From contig JAJRUM010000006.1 of the NCBI GenBank assembly GCA_024277815.1, forward strand, positions 1-52,271: a stretch of 52,271 bases of DNA, given 5' to 3'. The position numbers were made by a program, and so were the translations under genes. This DNA comes from Gammaproteobacteria bacterium (lineage in GTDB: Bacteria > Pseudomonadota > Gammaproteobacteria > Xanthomonadales > SZUA-36). The notes below the pieces were generated by a model that worked only from the letters and a program-made list of their open reading frames with translations, did no database searches and was not told the origin of the DNA. Positions 1 to 8,300 of the stretch are shown piece by piece (positions within the stretch are counted from its first letter, which is position 1; each line of letters opens with the position of its first letter).

Positions 1-2
1 CG

Positions 3-1064
3 CAATTGCGGTGCTCGAGCACGGCTGCCACAACCGGGCTTGGCCGTAAATCCCGACCCTGGAATATCGTTGCCGATGACTTCTTCGCGCCGGCAGAGCA
101 ACTGCGTGAACAATTCGCGCACTTGATTGATGCCAACACTGATGACATTGCCGTGGTTCCGAGCGTCAGCTATGCCATGGCCACCGCTGCGGCCAACCTG
201 CCGGCCGAATCAAGCCGGCATACGGTCATGCTCGCCGAGCAGTTTCCCTCGCATGTCTATGCCTGGCGGGAATGCAACGGTAACAATACCGCCGTCAGCA
301 CGGTTCAGCGCCCGACGTCTGGCAACTGGACAGACAGCGTCATCGCCGCAATCGACAGCCGTTGTGCAGTTGCCGCCTTGCCCGAAGTCCACTGGACAGA
401 CGGCTACCGGCTTGAGCTGGATAAAATCAGCCAGCACTGCGACCACAACGGCACTGCGCTGGTACTCGACCTGACACAGTCGCTCGGCGTGATGCCGTTC
501 TCGGTACGGGCGATCAAGGCAGATTTTGTCGCCACATCAGTTTACAAGTGGCTGCTTGGTCCGATTGGCTTGTGCCTGATGTACGTTAACCCGCGCCATC
601 AGCAGGGCCGACCGATTGAGCTTAACTGGATCAGCCGCAAAAACAGCCAGAACCTGGCCAGCCTGACCGACTATACCGAGGATTTCCAGCCCGGCGCACG
701 GCGTTTCGATGCCGGCGGGCGCACCAACGGTGTCAGCCTGGCCATCGCCAACACGGCCTTGCAACAAATCAATGACTGGGGTGTGGAGCGTATCGCCGCC
801 TACATTGCTGAATTAACCCGCCTGGCAGCAAACATGGCAGCCGAACGCGGCCTGGACTGTACGAATGAGGCGCACCGTCCGCCACATATGCTGGGCATCA
901 GGCTGCCGGATGACACCGCCCAACGTATCGCTGATGGCCTGCATCAACAACAGGTCTTCGTCAGTCTGCGCGGCAACAAACTCAGGATATCGCCATATCT
1001 TTACAACACCGCGGAAGATATTGAACGGCTGTTTGCCGCGCTGGACAGTTTCCTGCAGGCCTAA
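3..1064 (+). CDS. class V aminotransferase / cysteine desulfurase-like protein (5' partial)
   Basis: This is a PLP-dependent fold-type I enzyme of the class V aminotransferase (cysteine desulfurase/selenocysteine lyase-like) family. The frame is open to the left edge, so the true start lies outside the window; the in-frame TTG near base 6 is not a credible start because family-like sequence (GRKSRPWNI, DDFFAPAEQLR) begins immediately. The segment IAVVPSVSYAMATAA is the cofactor-loop region typical of this family. The PLP-binding lysine is probably AAG at 546-548 in SVYKWLLGP. The C-terminal small domain (HMLGIRLP, VFVSLRGNKLRISPYLYN) is complete. No adjacent sulfur-transfer or amino-acid biosynthesis gene is visible, so the substrate is unknown. 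Its TAA stop overlaps the stop of the convergent pyruvate carboxylase gene. Confidence 0.85.
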   Translation, partial: QLRCSSTAATTGLGRKSRPWNIVADDFFAPAEQLREQFAHLIDANTDDIAVVPSVSYAMATAAANLPAESSRHTVMLAEQFPSHVYAWRECNGNNTAVSTVQRPTSGNWTDSVIAAIDSRCAVAALPEVHWTDGYRLELDKISQHCDHNGTALVLDLTQSLGVMPFSVRAIKADFVATSVYKWLLGPIGLCLMYVNPRHQQGRPIELNWISRKNSQNLASLTDYTEDFQPGARRFDAGGRTNGVSLAIANTALQQINDWGVERIAAYIAELTRLAANMAAERGLDCTNEAHRPPHMLGIRLPDDTAQRIADGLHQQQVFVSLRGNKLRISPYLYNTAEDIERLFAALDSFLQA

Positions 1065-4000
1065 CCACCCTTTTCCAGCTCAATAATCAGGTCACCCTGC
1101 TCGACCAGCTCACCGGCCGGCAAATGTACGGCGCGGATGGTGCTGGCATAGGGTGCCGTGATCGTGGTTTCCATTTTCATCGCCTCGATCACAAATATCG
1201 GCGTGTCCTTGTCAACCTTGTCACCCGCTTCCACCATCACCGTCGCCAGGCGTCCCATCAGGGGTGAACCGACCTCGTTGGGTTCTACCGCCTTGCGGTT
1301 GGGTGCGGTGCGGGGCACCACGGTCTCATCGCGCACCTGGATGCTGCGGGCCTGGCCATTGAGTTCGAACATGACCCGGCAAAAACCGTTCTCATCAGTA
1401 CCCGAACGGTATACAAAACGGATGGCAATGGTCTTGCCACGCTGCAACTTGACCAGAATTTCATCACCCTGGGTCAGGCCGAAGAAGAAGGTCTGGGTCG
1501 GCAGGTAGTGAACATCACCAAACTCCTTGCGATGCTCATAGTAGCCACGGAACACATCCGGATACATTTTGTAGGACAGAAAATCAAGCTCCGACAAACG
1601 GTGACCAAACTCCAAAATGAACCTTTCAAATTCCGCTTGGTAATCAACGGGTTCCAGTGCTGCGCCCGGCGCGCCGTGCAGTGGTTTCCTGCCCTTCAAC
1701 ACCATCGCACTGAGTCGCTCGGGAAAACCACCAGCGGTCTGGCCGAGTTTGCCGGAAAACAAATCAATAACCGAATCGGGAAAAGCCAGAGTATCACCCT
1801 GGGCCATGACGTCTTTCTCATCGAGGCCATTGGCGGTCATGAACATTGCCATGTCACCGACCACCTTGGATGACGGCGTTACCTTGACGATATCGCCGAA
1901 CATCTTGTTCACCACGACGTAGTTCTTCTTGATTTTCTCAAACCGGTGTTCCAGACCCAGTGCAATCGCCTGCGGGCGCAAATTCGAGTACTGGCCACCC
2001 GGGATCTCATGCTCATAGACCTCTGCGGTTCCCGCCTTGAGACCGGATTCAAACGGATAGTAAACCTCGCGTACTGCTTCCCAGTAGTTGGAATATGCGT
2101 TCAACGATGGCAGGTCAAATGGTTGTTCACGCTCGTGCCCCTGCATGACTGCAATCAGCGAATTCATATTGACCTGCGAAGTCAGGCCCGACATAGAGCC
2201 CAGGCAGACATCAACGATATCAACATCAGCTTCAATGGCTTTCAGCAAGGTGGCACTCTGCATGGATGAGGTGTCATGGGTGTGTAAATGAATCGGAATA
2301 TCCACCGCCGACTTGAGTGCCGGAATCAGCACTTCCGCCGCATAGGGTTTCAGCAAGCCCGCCATATCCTTCAGCGCCAGCATATGCGCACCCTCGTCCT
2401 CTAGTTGCCGCGCCATATCCAGGTAATACTGCAGGTTGTAACGGTTATCAGCAGATTTGTTCAACACATCGCCGGTGTAGCAAATCGTGGCCTCGGCAAT
2501 GCCACCGGTACGCTCGCGTACCACCCGGATTGAGCGTTTCATGCCTTCGATCCAGTTCAGCGAATCAAAAATGCGGAAAACATCAATGCCGTTTTCCCAT
2601 GATTTCTGAATGAATTTCTCGATCAGATTGTCCGGGTAGGCCTTGTATCCCACTGCGTTCGAACCCCTGAACAACATCTGGAAAAGTATATTCGGCACGG
2701 CTTCGCGCAATTGCTGCAGGCGCTGCCACGGGCACTCGCGCAAAAAGCGCATGCTGACGTCAAAGGTCGCACCGCCCCACATTTCCAGCGAGAATACCTG
2801 CGGGTGCGCCTTGGCAAAGCCTTCGGCAACCGCCAGCATGTCCTGGGTGCGCATGCGCGTGGCCAGTAACGACTGGTGCGCGTCACGCAGAGTGGTATCG
2901 GTGTAGAGGATATGCTTCTGCGCTTTGACCCAGCCACAGAACGCTTCCGGTCCCATTTCATCCAGCAGGTTTTTGGTGCCACGGGGGTATTCCGCCAGGC
3001 GATTGACCGGCGGAACCACCGCTTTGCGGAAGCTGCGCCCGGGATCAATGGTTTTGACATCCGGATTGCCATTAACGGTCAGGTTGGCGATGTAACGCAG
3101 GGTCTTGGTCGCGCGGTCAAAGCTGCGGGTGATCCTGAACAATTCCGGGTGGTTGTGAATGAAAGCCACGGTCGCTTTGCCGGCCACAAAGGTTGGATGC
3201 TCAAGGACATTTTCGAGGAAGCCGATATTGGTCTTGACCCCACGGATACGAAATTCACGCAAGGCGCGGTGTGCGCGCGCGACTGCACCATTCAGTGTGC
3301 GGCCCTGGGCGGTAACCTTGACCAGCATCGAATCAAAAAATGGTGAAACACGCGCGCCGGTATAGGCCGCACCAACATCCAGCCGGATACCAAAGCCGGC
3401 CGCACTTCGATAGGCAATCAGGGTGCCAAAATCCGGCTGAAAATCATTTTCTGGGTCTTCAGTGGTGATCCGGCACTGGATGGCATAACCACGACAGCGG
3501 ATGTCATCCTGGCTCTCAATGGCAATCTCCGGGTCGCTTAACTTATGGCCCCGGGCAATCTGTATCTGACTGCGCACGATATCCACACCGGTCACCTGCT
3601 CGGTCACCGTATGCTCGACCTGGATACGTGGATTGACCTCTATGAAATAAATGTTTTCATCGGCATCCAGCAAGAACTCGACGGTGCCGGCATTGCTGTA
3701 GTTAACATGGCGGGTAATTGCCAGCGCGTAGTCAAACAGCTTTTGCCGGGTGGCAGCCTGCAGCGAGGAACTGGGTGCAACTTCGATAACTTTCTGGAAG
3801 CGCCGCTGTACCGAGCAGTCCCGCTCAAACAAGTGCACCAGGTTACCATGGTTATCACCCAGTATCTGCACTTCGATATGCTTGGGCGAATCGATAAATT
3901 TTTCGAGGAAGACGGTGTCGTCACCGAATGCCTTGGCGGCCTCGCCGCGGGCTTCTCCATATGCGGACTTAAGCTCATCAGCATCGCGCACGATGCGCAT

Positions 4001-4513
4001 ACCACGTCCGCCACCGCCAGATACCGCCTTCAGCATCAACGGATAACCAATACGTTCCGCCTCGCTCAGCGCAGTTTCGAACTCGTCCAGTTTTTGCTGG
4101 CTGTCTTCAATCACCGGCAGGCCGGCCTCGATGGCATTCTGCTTGGCCTGTACCTTGTCACCCAGTTTGGCCATAGCCTCGGGCGTGGGACCGACAAAAA
4201 TGATGCCTTCATCGCGGCAGCGACTCGCGAACGCTACATTCTCAGATAAAAATCCGTAACCGGGGTGGATGGCATCGACCTGATTGAGCCGTGCAACCTC
4301 GATGATCGCATCGATATCCAGGTAGGGCTTAAGCGGCTCATCATCGGCACCGATCTGGTAAGCCTCATCAGCCTTGTAGCGGTGTGGTGAGTAGCGGTCT
4401 TCATGCGTGTAGACACTGACAGTGCGAATACCCAATTCCGCAGCGGCACGCAGAACCCGAATGGCAATTTCACTGCGGTTGGCGATGAGGATCTTGTCAA
4501 TTTTATTGGCCAT
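1061..4513 (-). CDS. pyc: pyruvate carboxylase, single-chain
   Basis: ATP- and biotin-dependent carboxylation of pyruvate to oxaloacetate, the anaplerotic feed of the TCA cycle, in the cytoplasm. The 1150-residue protein matches the usual single-chain length. Order of domains: biotin carboxylase/ATP-grasp (about 1-455, with ILIANRSEIAIRV and the glycine loop GGGGRGM near 167), carboxyltransferase TIM barrel (about 535-810, YTDTTLRDAHQSLLATRMRT), conserved carboxylase region, and C-terminal biotinyl domain with VIEAMKMETT, where the biotinylated lysine is about residue 1113. The start is ATG at 4513; the codon before it is TTG, and a GAAGGGG ribosome site lies about 8-14 bases upstream. It stands alone, convergent with the aminotransferase: the TAG (1061-1063) and the opposing TAA (1062-1064) overlap. 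Confidence 0.97.
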   Translation of the reverse strand: MANKIDKILIANRSEIAIRVLRAAAELGIRTVSVYTHEDRYSPHRYKADEAYQIGADDEPLKPYLDIDAIIEVARLNQVDAIHPGYGFLSENVAFASRCRDEGIIFVGPTPEAMAKLGDKVQAKQNAIEAGLPVIEDSQQKLDEFETALSEAERIGYPLMLKAVSGGGGRGMRIVRDADELKSAYGEARGEAAKAFGDDTVFLEKFIDSPKHIEVQILGDNHGNLVHLFERDCSVQRRFQKVIEVAPSSSLQAATRQKLFDYALAITRHVNYSNAGTVEFLLDADENIYFIEVNPRIQVEHTVTEQVTGVDIVRSQIQIARGHKLSDPEIAIESQDDIRCRGYAIQCRITTEDPENDFQPDFGTLIAYRSAAGFGIRLDVGAAYTGARVSPFFDSMLVKVTAQGRTLNGAVARAHRALREFRIRGVKTNIGFLENVLEHPTFVAGKATVAFIHNHPELFRITRSFDRATKTLRYIANLTVNGNPDVKTIDPGRSFRKAVVPPVNRLAEYPRGTKNLLDEMGPEAFCGWVKAQKHILYTDTTLRDAHQSLLATRMRTQDMLAVAEGFAKAHPQVFSLEMWGGATFDVSMRFLRECPWQRLQQLREAVPNILFQMLFRGSNAVGYKAYPDNLIEKFIQKSWENGIDVFRIFDSLNWIEGMKRSIRVVRERTGGIAEATICYTGDVLNKSADNRYNLQYYLDMARQLEDEGAHMLALKDMAGLLKPYAAEVLIPALKSAVDIPIHLHTHDTSSMQSATLLKAIEADVDIVDVCLGSMSGLTSQVNMNSLIAVMQGHEREQPFDLPSLNAYSNYWEAVREVYYPFESGLKAGTAEVYEHEIPGGQYSNLRPQAIALGLEHRFEKIKKNYVVVNKMFGDIVKVTPSSKVVGDMAMFMTANGLDEKDVMAQGDTLAFPDSVIDLFSGKLGQTAGGFPERLSAMVLKGRKPLHGAPGAALEPVDYQAEFERFILEFGHRLSELDFLSYKMYPDVFRGYYEHRKEFGDVHYLPTQTFFFGLTQGDEILVKLQRGKTIAIRFVYRSGTDENGFCRVMFELNGQARSIQVRDETVVPRTAPNRKAVEPNEVGSPLMGRLATVMVEAGDKVDKDTPIFVIEAMKMETTITAPYASTIRAVHLPAGELVEQGDLIIELEKGG

Positions 4514-4597
4514 CAAACCTACCCCTTCAACAGGATATGTATTTATGCAGTGTTAGTGACTAATTGTCCACAGTTGTCTTCAAACTGGACCCTTTCC

Positions 4598-4987
4598 TTA
4601 TGGGATTTGTATCGTGTATCGCTGAATCCATGGCAGTAAGTGCTCAAAATCGCAGGAACTGTTTTCCAGAGCGCCAATGATAAAAGTATATGCCTGCTCT
4701 GGATCTACAGCGAGTTTCCAGCCGTTGATACGTAGAAAAATGTCACAAATAAAGAAGGCTGCGCGCTTGTTCCCATCCACAAAAGCGTGATTGCTGACCA
4801 GCGATTCAAACAGCGCGGCTGACATATGTGCCAAATCCGGATAATACCCTGTTTGTGGCCGAAACAACGCGCTCTCCAGCAAACCCCTATCTCTCAGGCC
4901 GGGGCTGCCGCCAAATTTTTCAATTAACCGTTTATGGATGGCGATCGCTTCATCAAGCGATAAAAACTTTACCGTATCACTTGGCAA
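4598..4987 (-). CDS. doc: Doc-type Fic toxin (death-on-curing family)
   Basis: Toxin of a type II toxin-antitoxin pair. Doc proteins of phage P1 type phosphorylate EF-Tu and arrest translation; that activity is inferred from the family. The 129-residue product has the Doc beginning VKFLSLDEAIAIHKRLIEKF and GSPGLRDRGLLESAL, then the Fic core HAFVDGNKRAAFF with His67, Phe69, Asp71, Asn73, Lys74 and Arg75. I chose TTG at 4987, which overlaps the antitoxin stop by 11 bases and gives the usual Doc length; a longer open frame to 5161 runs antiparallel to nothing but lies inside the antitoxin gene in another frame and is not conserved-looking. The catalytic motif appears intact, so the toxin may be active. 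Overlap implies translational coupling to the antitoxin. Confidence 0.88.
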   Translation of the reverse strand: MPSDTVKFLSLDEAIAIHKRLIEKFGGSPGLRDRGLLESALFRPQTGYYPDLAHMSAALFESLVSNHAFVDGNKRAAFFICDIFLRINGWKLAVDPEQAYTFIIGALENSSCDFEHLLPWIQRYTIQIP

Positions 4988-5189
4988 GGCGGTACCCCAA
5001 CTCCTCGTTTTCACTGATTGAATCTTCAAGCTGTGAGAGGACTTCGGGGCGCAGACGGCGCTTGCGAACATAGTCTGCGACCGCCTCGGACAGCAAGCCA
5101 GCAATGCTCTGCTTTGATTCATAAGCAATCGCCTGCAGTGCTTCCCATTCGCGCTGTTCAACTTTGGAACTGATTTTTATCTTAGCCAT
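4977..5189 (-). CDS. ribbon-helix-helix antitoxin of the Doc module
   Basis: A 70-residue acidic-tailed protein, MAKIKISSKVEQREWEALQA at the start, fitting a ribbon-helix-helix DNA-binding fold (short beta strand KIKISSK, helices EWEALQAIAYES and IAGLLSEAVADYVRK). The C-terminal part (PEVLSQLEDSISENEELGYRLAK) would be the toxin-binding arm. It lies directly upstream of and overlaps the Doc gene, the standard order antitoxin then toxin. A perfect palindrome 17 bases upstream of the ATG is the expected autoregulatory operator. Classic P1 Doc is paired with the Phd/YefM fold, so an RHH partner is a variant pairing that also occurs in chromosomal Doc loci. The function is inferred from position and fold. 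Confidence 0.8.
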   Translation of the reverse strand: MAKIKISSKVEQREWEALQAIAYESKQSIAGLLSEAVADYVRKRRLRPEVLSQLEDSISENEELGYRLAK

Positions 5190-5205
5190 GACAGAAGATT
5201 ATCAG

Positions 5206-5223
5206 GACATGTCATGACATGTC
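5206..5223. promoter_or_regulatory. perfect 18-bp palindrome, probable antitoxin operator
   Basis: GACATGTCATGACATGTC equals its own reverse complement. It also contains a direct repeat of GACATGTCA (5206-5214 and 5216-5224). It sits 17-34 bases upstream of the RHH antitoxin ATG, where autorepressor operators of RHH toxin-antitoxin modules lie. Binding is inferred. Confidence 0.7.
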
Positions 5224-5305
5224 AATTATATTGCCAGCAAATAACCTTGAGGTGACCGCGGTGTACGGCACAGCTACTTGGCGGATCTGGCCACCGGCGT
5301 CATGG

Positions 5306-5325
5306 TGTCCACCTGTAAGTGGACA
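5306..5325 (-). terminator. hairpin at the end of the Rhs gene (terminator-like, no T-run)
   Basis: TGTCCAC (5306-5312) and GTGGACA (5319-5325) form a perfect 7-bp stem with a 6-base loop, abutting the TGA stop (5326-5328) of the Rhs gene. The stem can be lengthened by three pairs after one mismatch. No T-tract follows on the minus strand, so intrinsic termination is uncertain. Confidence 0.35.
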
Positions 5326-8300
5326 TCATCGGGCTATCCCGGGGTTACCCCCCGGCAAATCTTGAATCTCGCCCACGATCAGCTTAGTGAATTCCCATAT
5401 AAACGTCTCGATAGTGTTGAAGGCAGAAGCATCTCCCTCAAGGAACTTGAGAACAGTTACTTGAATCTCCTTAGGCACAAGCGTCTTCACCATCAACCGT
5501 CCTTTACGTACTGTACCTTTGACCAGAATCTGTTTAGGAACTTTCCCTGCTTCAAGTGAGAATGGACCCAGAAAAATATTGAACACAAAATTCAGGGCTA
5601 CCGCCGTTGCAAATTTCCCAGCGTAACCATCCTTGGCGGCATCCCCCGTTACAAGTGCCTTGCTGAAGTCTTCAGCAGCGCCAAGAACGGTAGCTGGAAT
5701 CGCCGCAACCAGCCTGCCAGCATACTTGCCAACCGCCGGATTCCTGACCAGGGTAAGAAGCACTTTGGATTTCGTGAAAAGTGTTCCGAGTGCTTTACCC
5801 AGCGGACCCCCTATCGCCCCGAATGCCGCGCCTATTATTGTTTCATAAATCAGCTCTTTGCCCTTTTTACCCGAGACCACTGCAACGCTGAATGATATTG
5901 TCGCGCTGATTGCCATACTTACCAGCACAGAGGGAATCGCGAACGTTCCATTCGGGTCGGAGAAATTAATCGGATTGTTATTGGCATATAAATATCGATG
6001 CAGCGATATCGGGTCACGCAGGTAACCGGCAAAGGGATCACGACTGACAAAGCGACCCGAGGCCGGGTCATAGTAGCGCGCCCGCATATAAGAGAGTCCG
6101 GTTAAAGGATCCTGCCTTTGTCCCGCAAACCGGTAAGGGTTGTCTGTCGTACCGGTTTCAGCTATGGGTACACCAAACGCCTGGAAGTCATAAGTGTCTG
6201 TTACGCTGCCGGTTGCATCGGTCAGCAACCGGACATTCAGGCTACCGTCCTGTTGCATATAGTGGCGGTTACCCGCACGGTTCTGACTCAACAGTTTATG
6301 ACCGTAAACGTACTCCGCACTCGGTGTGGCGGTATCATCGTAGTCGACCAGCACCTGTGAGACATCGTTGGTATTGTAGGGGTCAACCAGGAAGTTGGTC
6401 GCTGTCCCGGGAACCTCACGACGGACACGTTCGCCACCAGCGTCATAGGTGTAATCAACCTGGTCAAGGGGGGTTGTAACCCGCTGTAACTGATCTTCAA
6501 AATCAAAACTGAATAGTGTCGTGCCGGCTATATCGCTGCGCGCCACCAGGTTCCCGTTGGCGTCATAAAAATAATTATCGGTATCCACAGAAACCAGCTT
6601 GTCACCCGAATCATAGGTGAAGGTCTGGACGTTGCCATCTTTATCGGTAGCGCTGACCCGGTTTCCAACAGCATCATACCCATACCGCATTTCATAGGTG
6701 ATAACAGCCAGCTTGTCCTTGTGGGTTTCCCGGGTGAGGCGGCGTAAGCTATCGTACTCATATTCAACCAGCGAACCGTCTGAGAAAGACACACCGGTGC
6801 GATCACCCAGTGCGTTGACCTGATACTGATACCTGGCAACCTCTCCAACCCCTGATGTGTGCACAATCAGTGACAGGTAGTTGCGACTATCATAGGCAAA
6901 GCTGGTCAGTACACCATTCGGGTTGTCGATTGAAACCAGATTACCGATCTCATCATAAGTGTAGGTTGTAACATTGCCATCCGGGTCAGTCACTGAGGCA
7001 AGGCGATTCAGGACGTCATAGGTGCTGGTGGTCGTCCTGGGTAACTTCAACAGTGATGTCTGGGTGGTCACACTGGTTCTGTTCCCCTGTGCATCATAGG
7101 CATAGGCGACCAGGCTTCCATCCGGGTTGTCAATCTGTAACAACCGGTCATCGAGGTCATAGCTATACCTGACCACGCCCCAGGCATTGGTCCCAGTCAG
7201 CAGTTGCCCGGTCACGTTATATGTGTATAACTCCTGGCTGCCATCGGCGAACGTGCGGGATAACAACTGACCTTTGGCATCGTAACCAAGCGTCGTCTGG
7301 TTGCCGTTCGGATCAGTGCTCTGGGTTAAATCACCAGCGATATCGTAAGCCCTGACTTCAACGGTTCCATCTGCGAAGACCCTGGTAGTCCGCCGACCCA
7401 GATCATCATAGGTAAATGTGCTGATATTGCCGCGCGCATCAGTCTGTGAGACCAGCCGGTCTTCAGAATCATAGGCATAACCCGTCTGTTGTCCCGCCGC
7501 ATCAACAACCCTGACGAGGTTGCTGTTTGCATCGTACGCATACGAGCTTGTCTGTCCAAGCGCATCCGTCTCTGCAATGACATTGCCGAGCGCATCGTAT
7601 TCCATGGTCTCAAAACTGCCATCCGGATAAGTCGTTTTAACCGGCCGGTCCAGGGCATCGTACTGAAAAGAGAAACTATTCCCCCTGGCATCAACCATGG
7701 CTATCTGGTTGCCCGCCGGATCATAGCTATAGGTCGTGAAATTGCCCAGCGCATCAGTGACTTTAGTGTTTCGTCCAGCAGCATCATATTCATAGAAAGT
7801 GCTGTTGCCACGGGCATCAATACGCTCAATAAGACGCCCCAGCGGGTCATAGCGGGCTTCAACGACGCTACCACCCCGGGAGATACTTTTCGTGCGCCGG
7901 CCGAGTACGTCATATTCCAACACCGCCTTGCGATTAAGTGGATCAGTAATACTGGTCAGGTTGCCTTTGAGGTCATAGGTATTTACAACAGTATTACCGA
8001 GCATGTCGGTTTCAGAAACCACCTGCCCTGCTGCGTCAAATGTCTGGCTCGCACTGTTACCCGCAGGATCGCTCACTCCTTGTAGAAAATCTGTAACCGT
8101 GTAGTCAAACTGCGTATTGCGCCCCAGTGGGTCGGTATTCAGAACCTTAAGTCCCCGGCCGTCATACCGGGTGCTGGTAACCTTGCCGAAACTATCCAGC
8201 CGACTGGTCACCCTGCCGTTCGCATCGTAATTGAAGGTTGAAATGTTGCCCAGCGGGTCCACCCGCTCTATCTGGTTTCCGGCAGCATCATACTTGTGAA

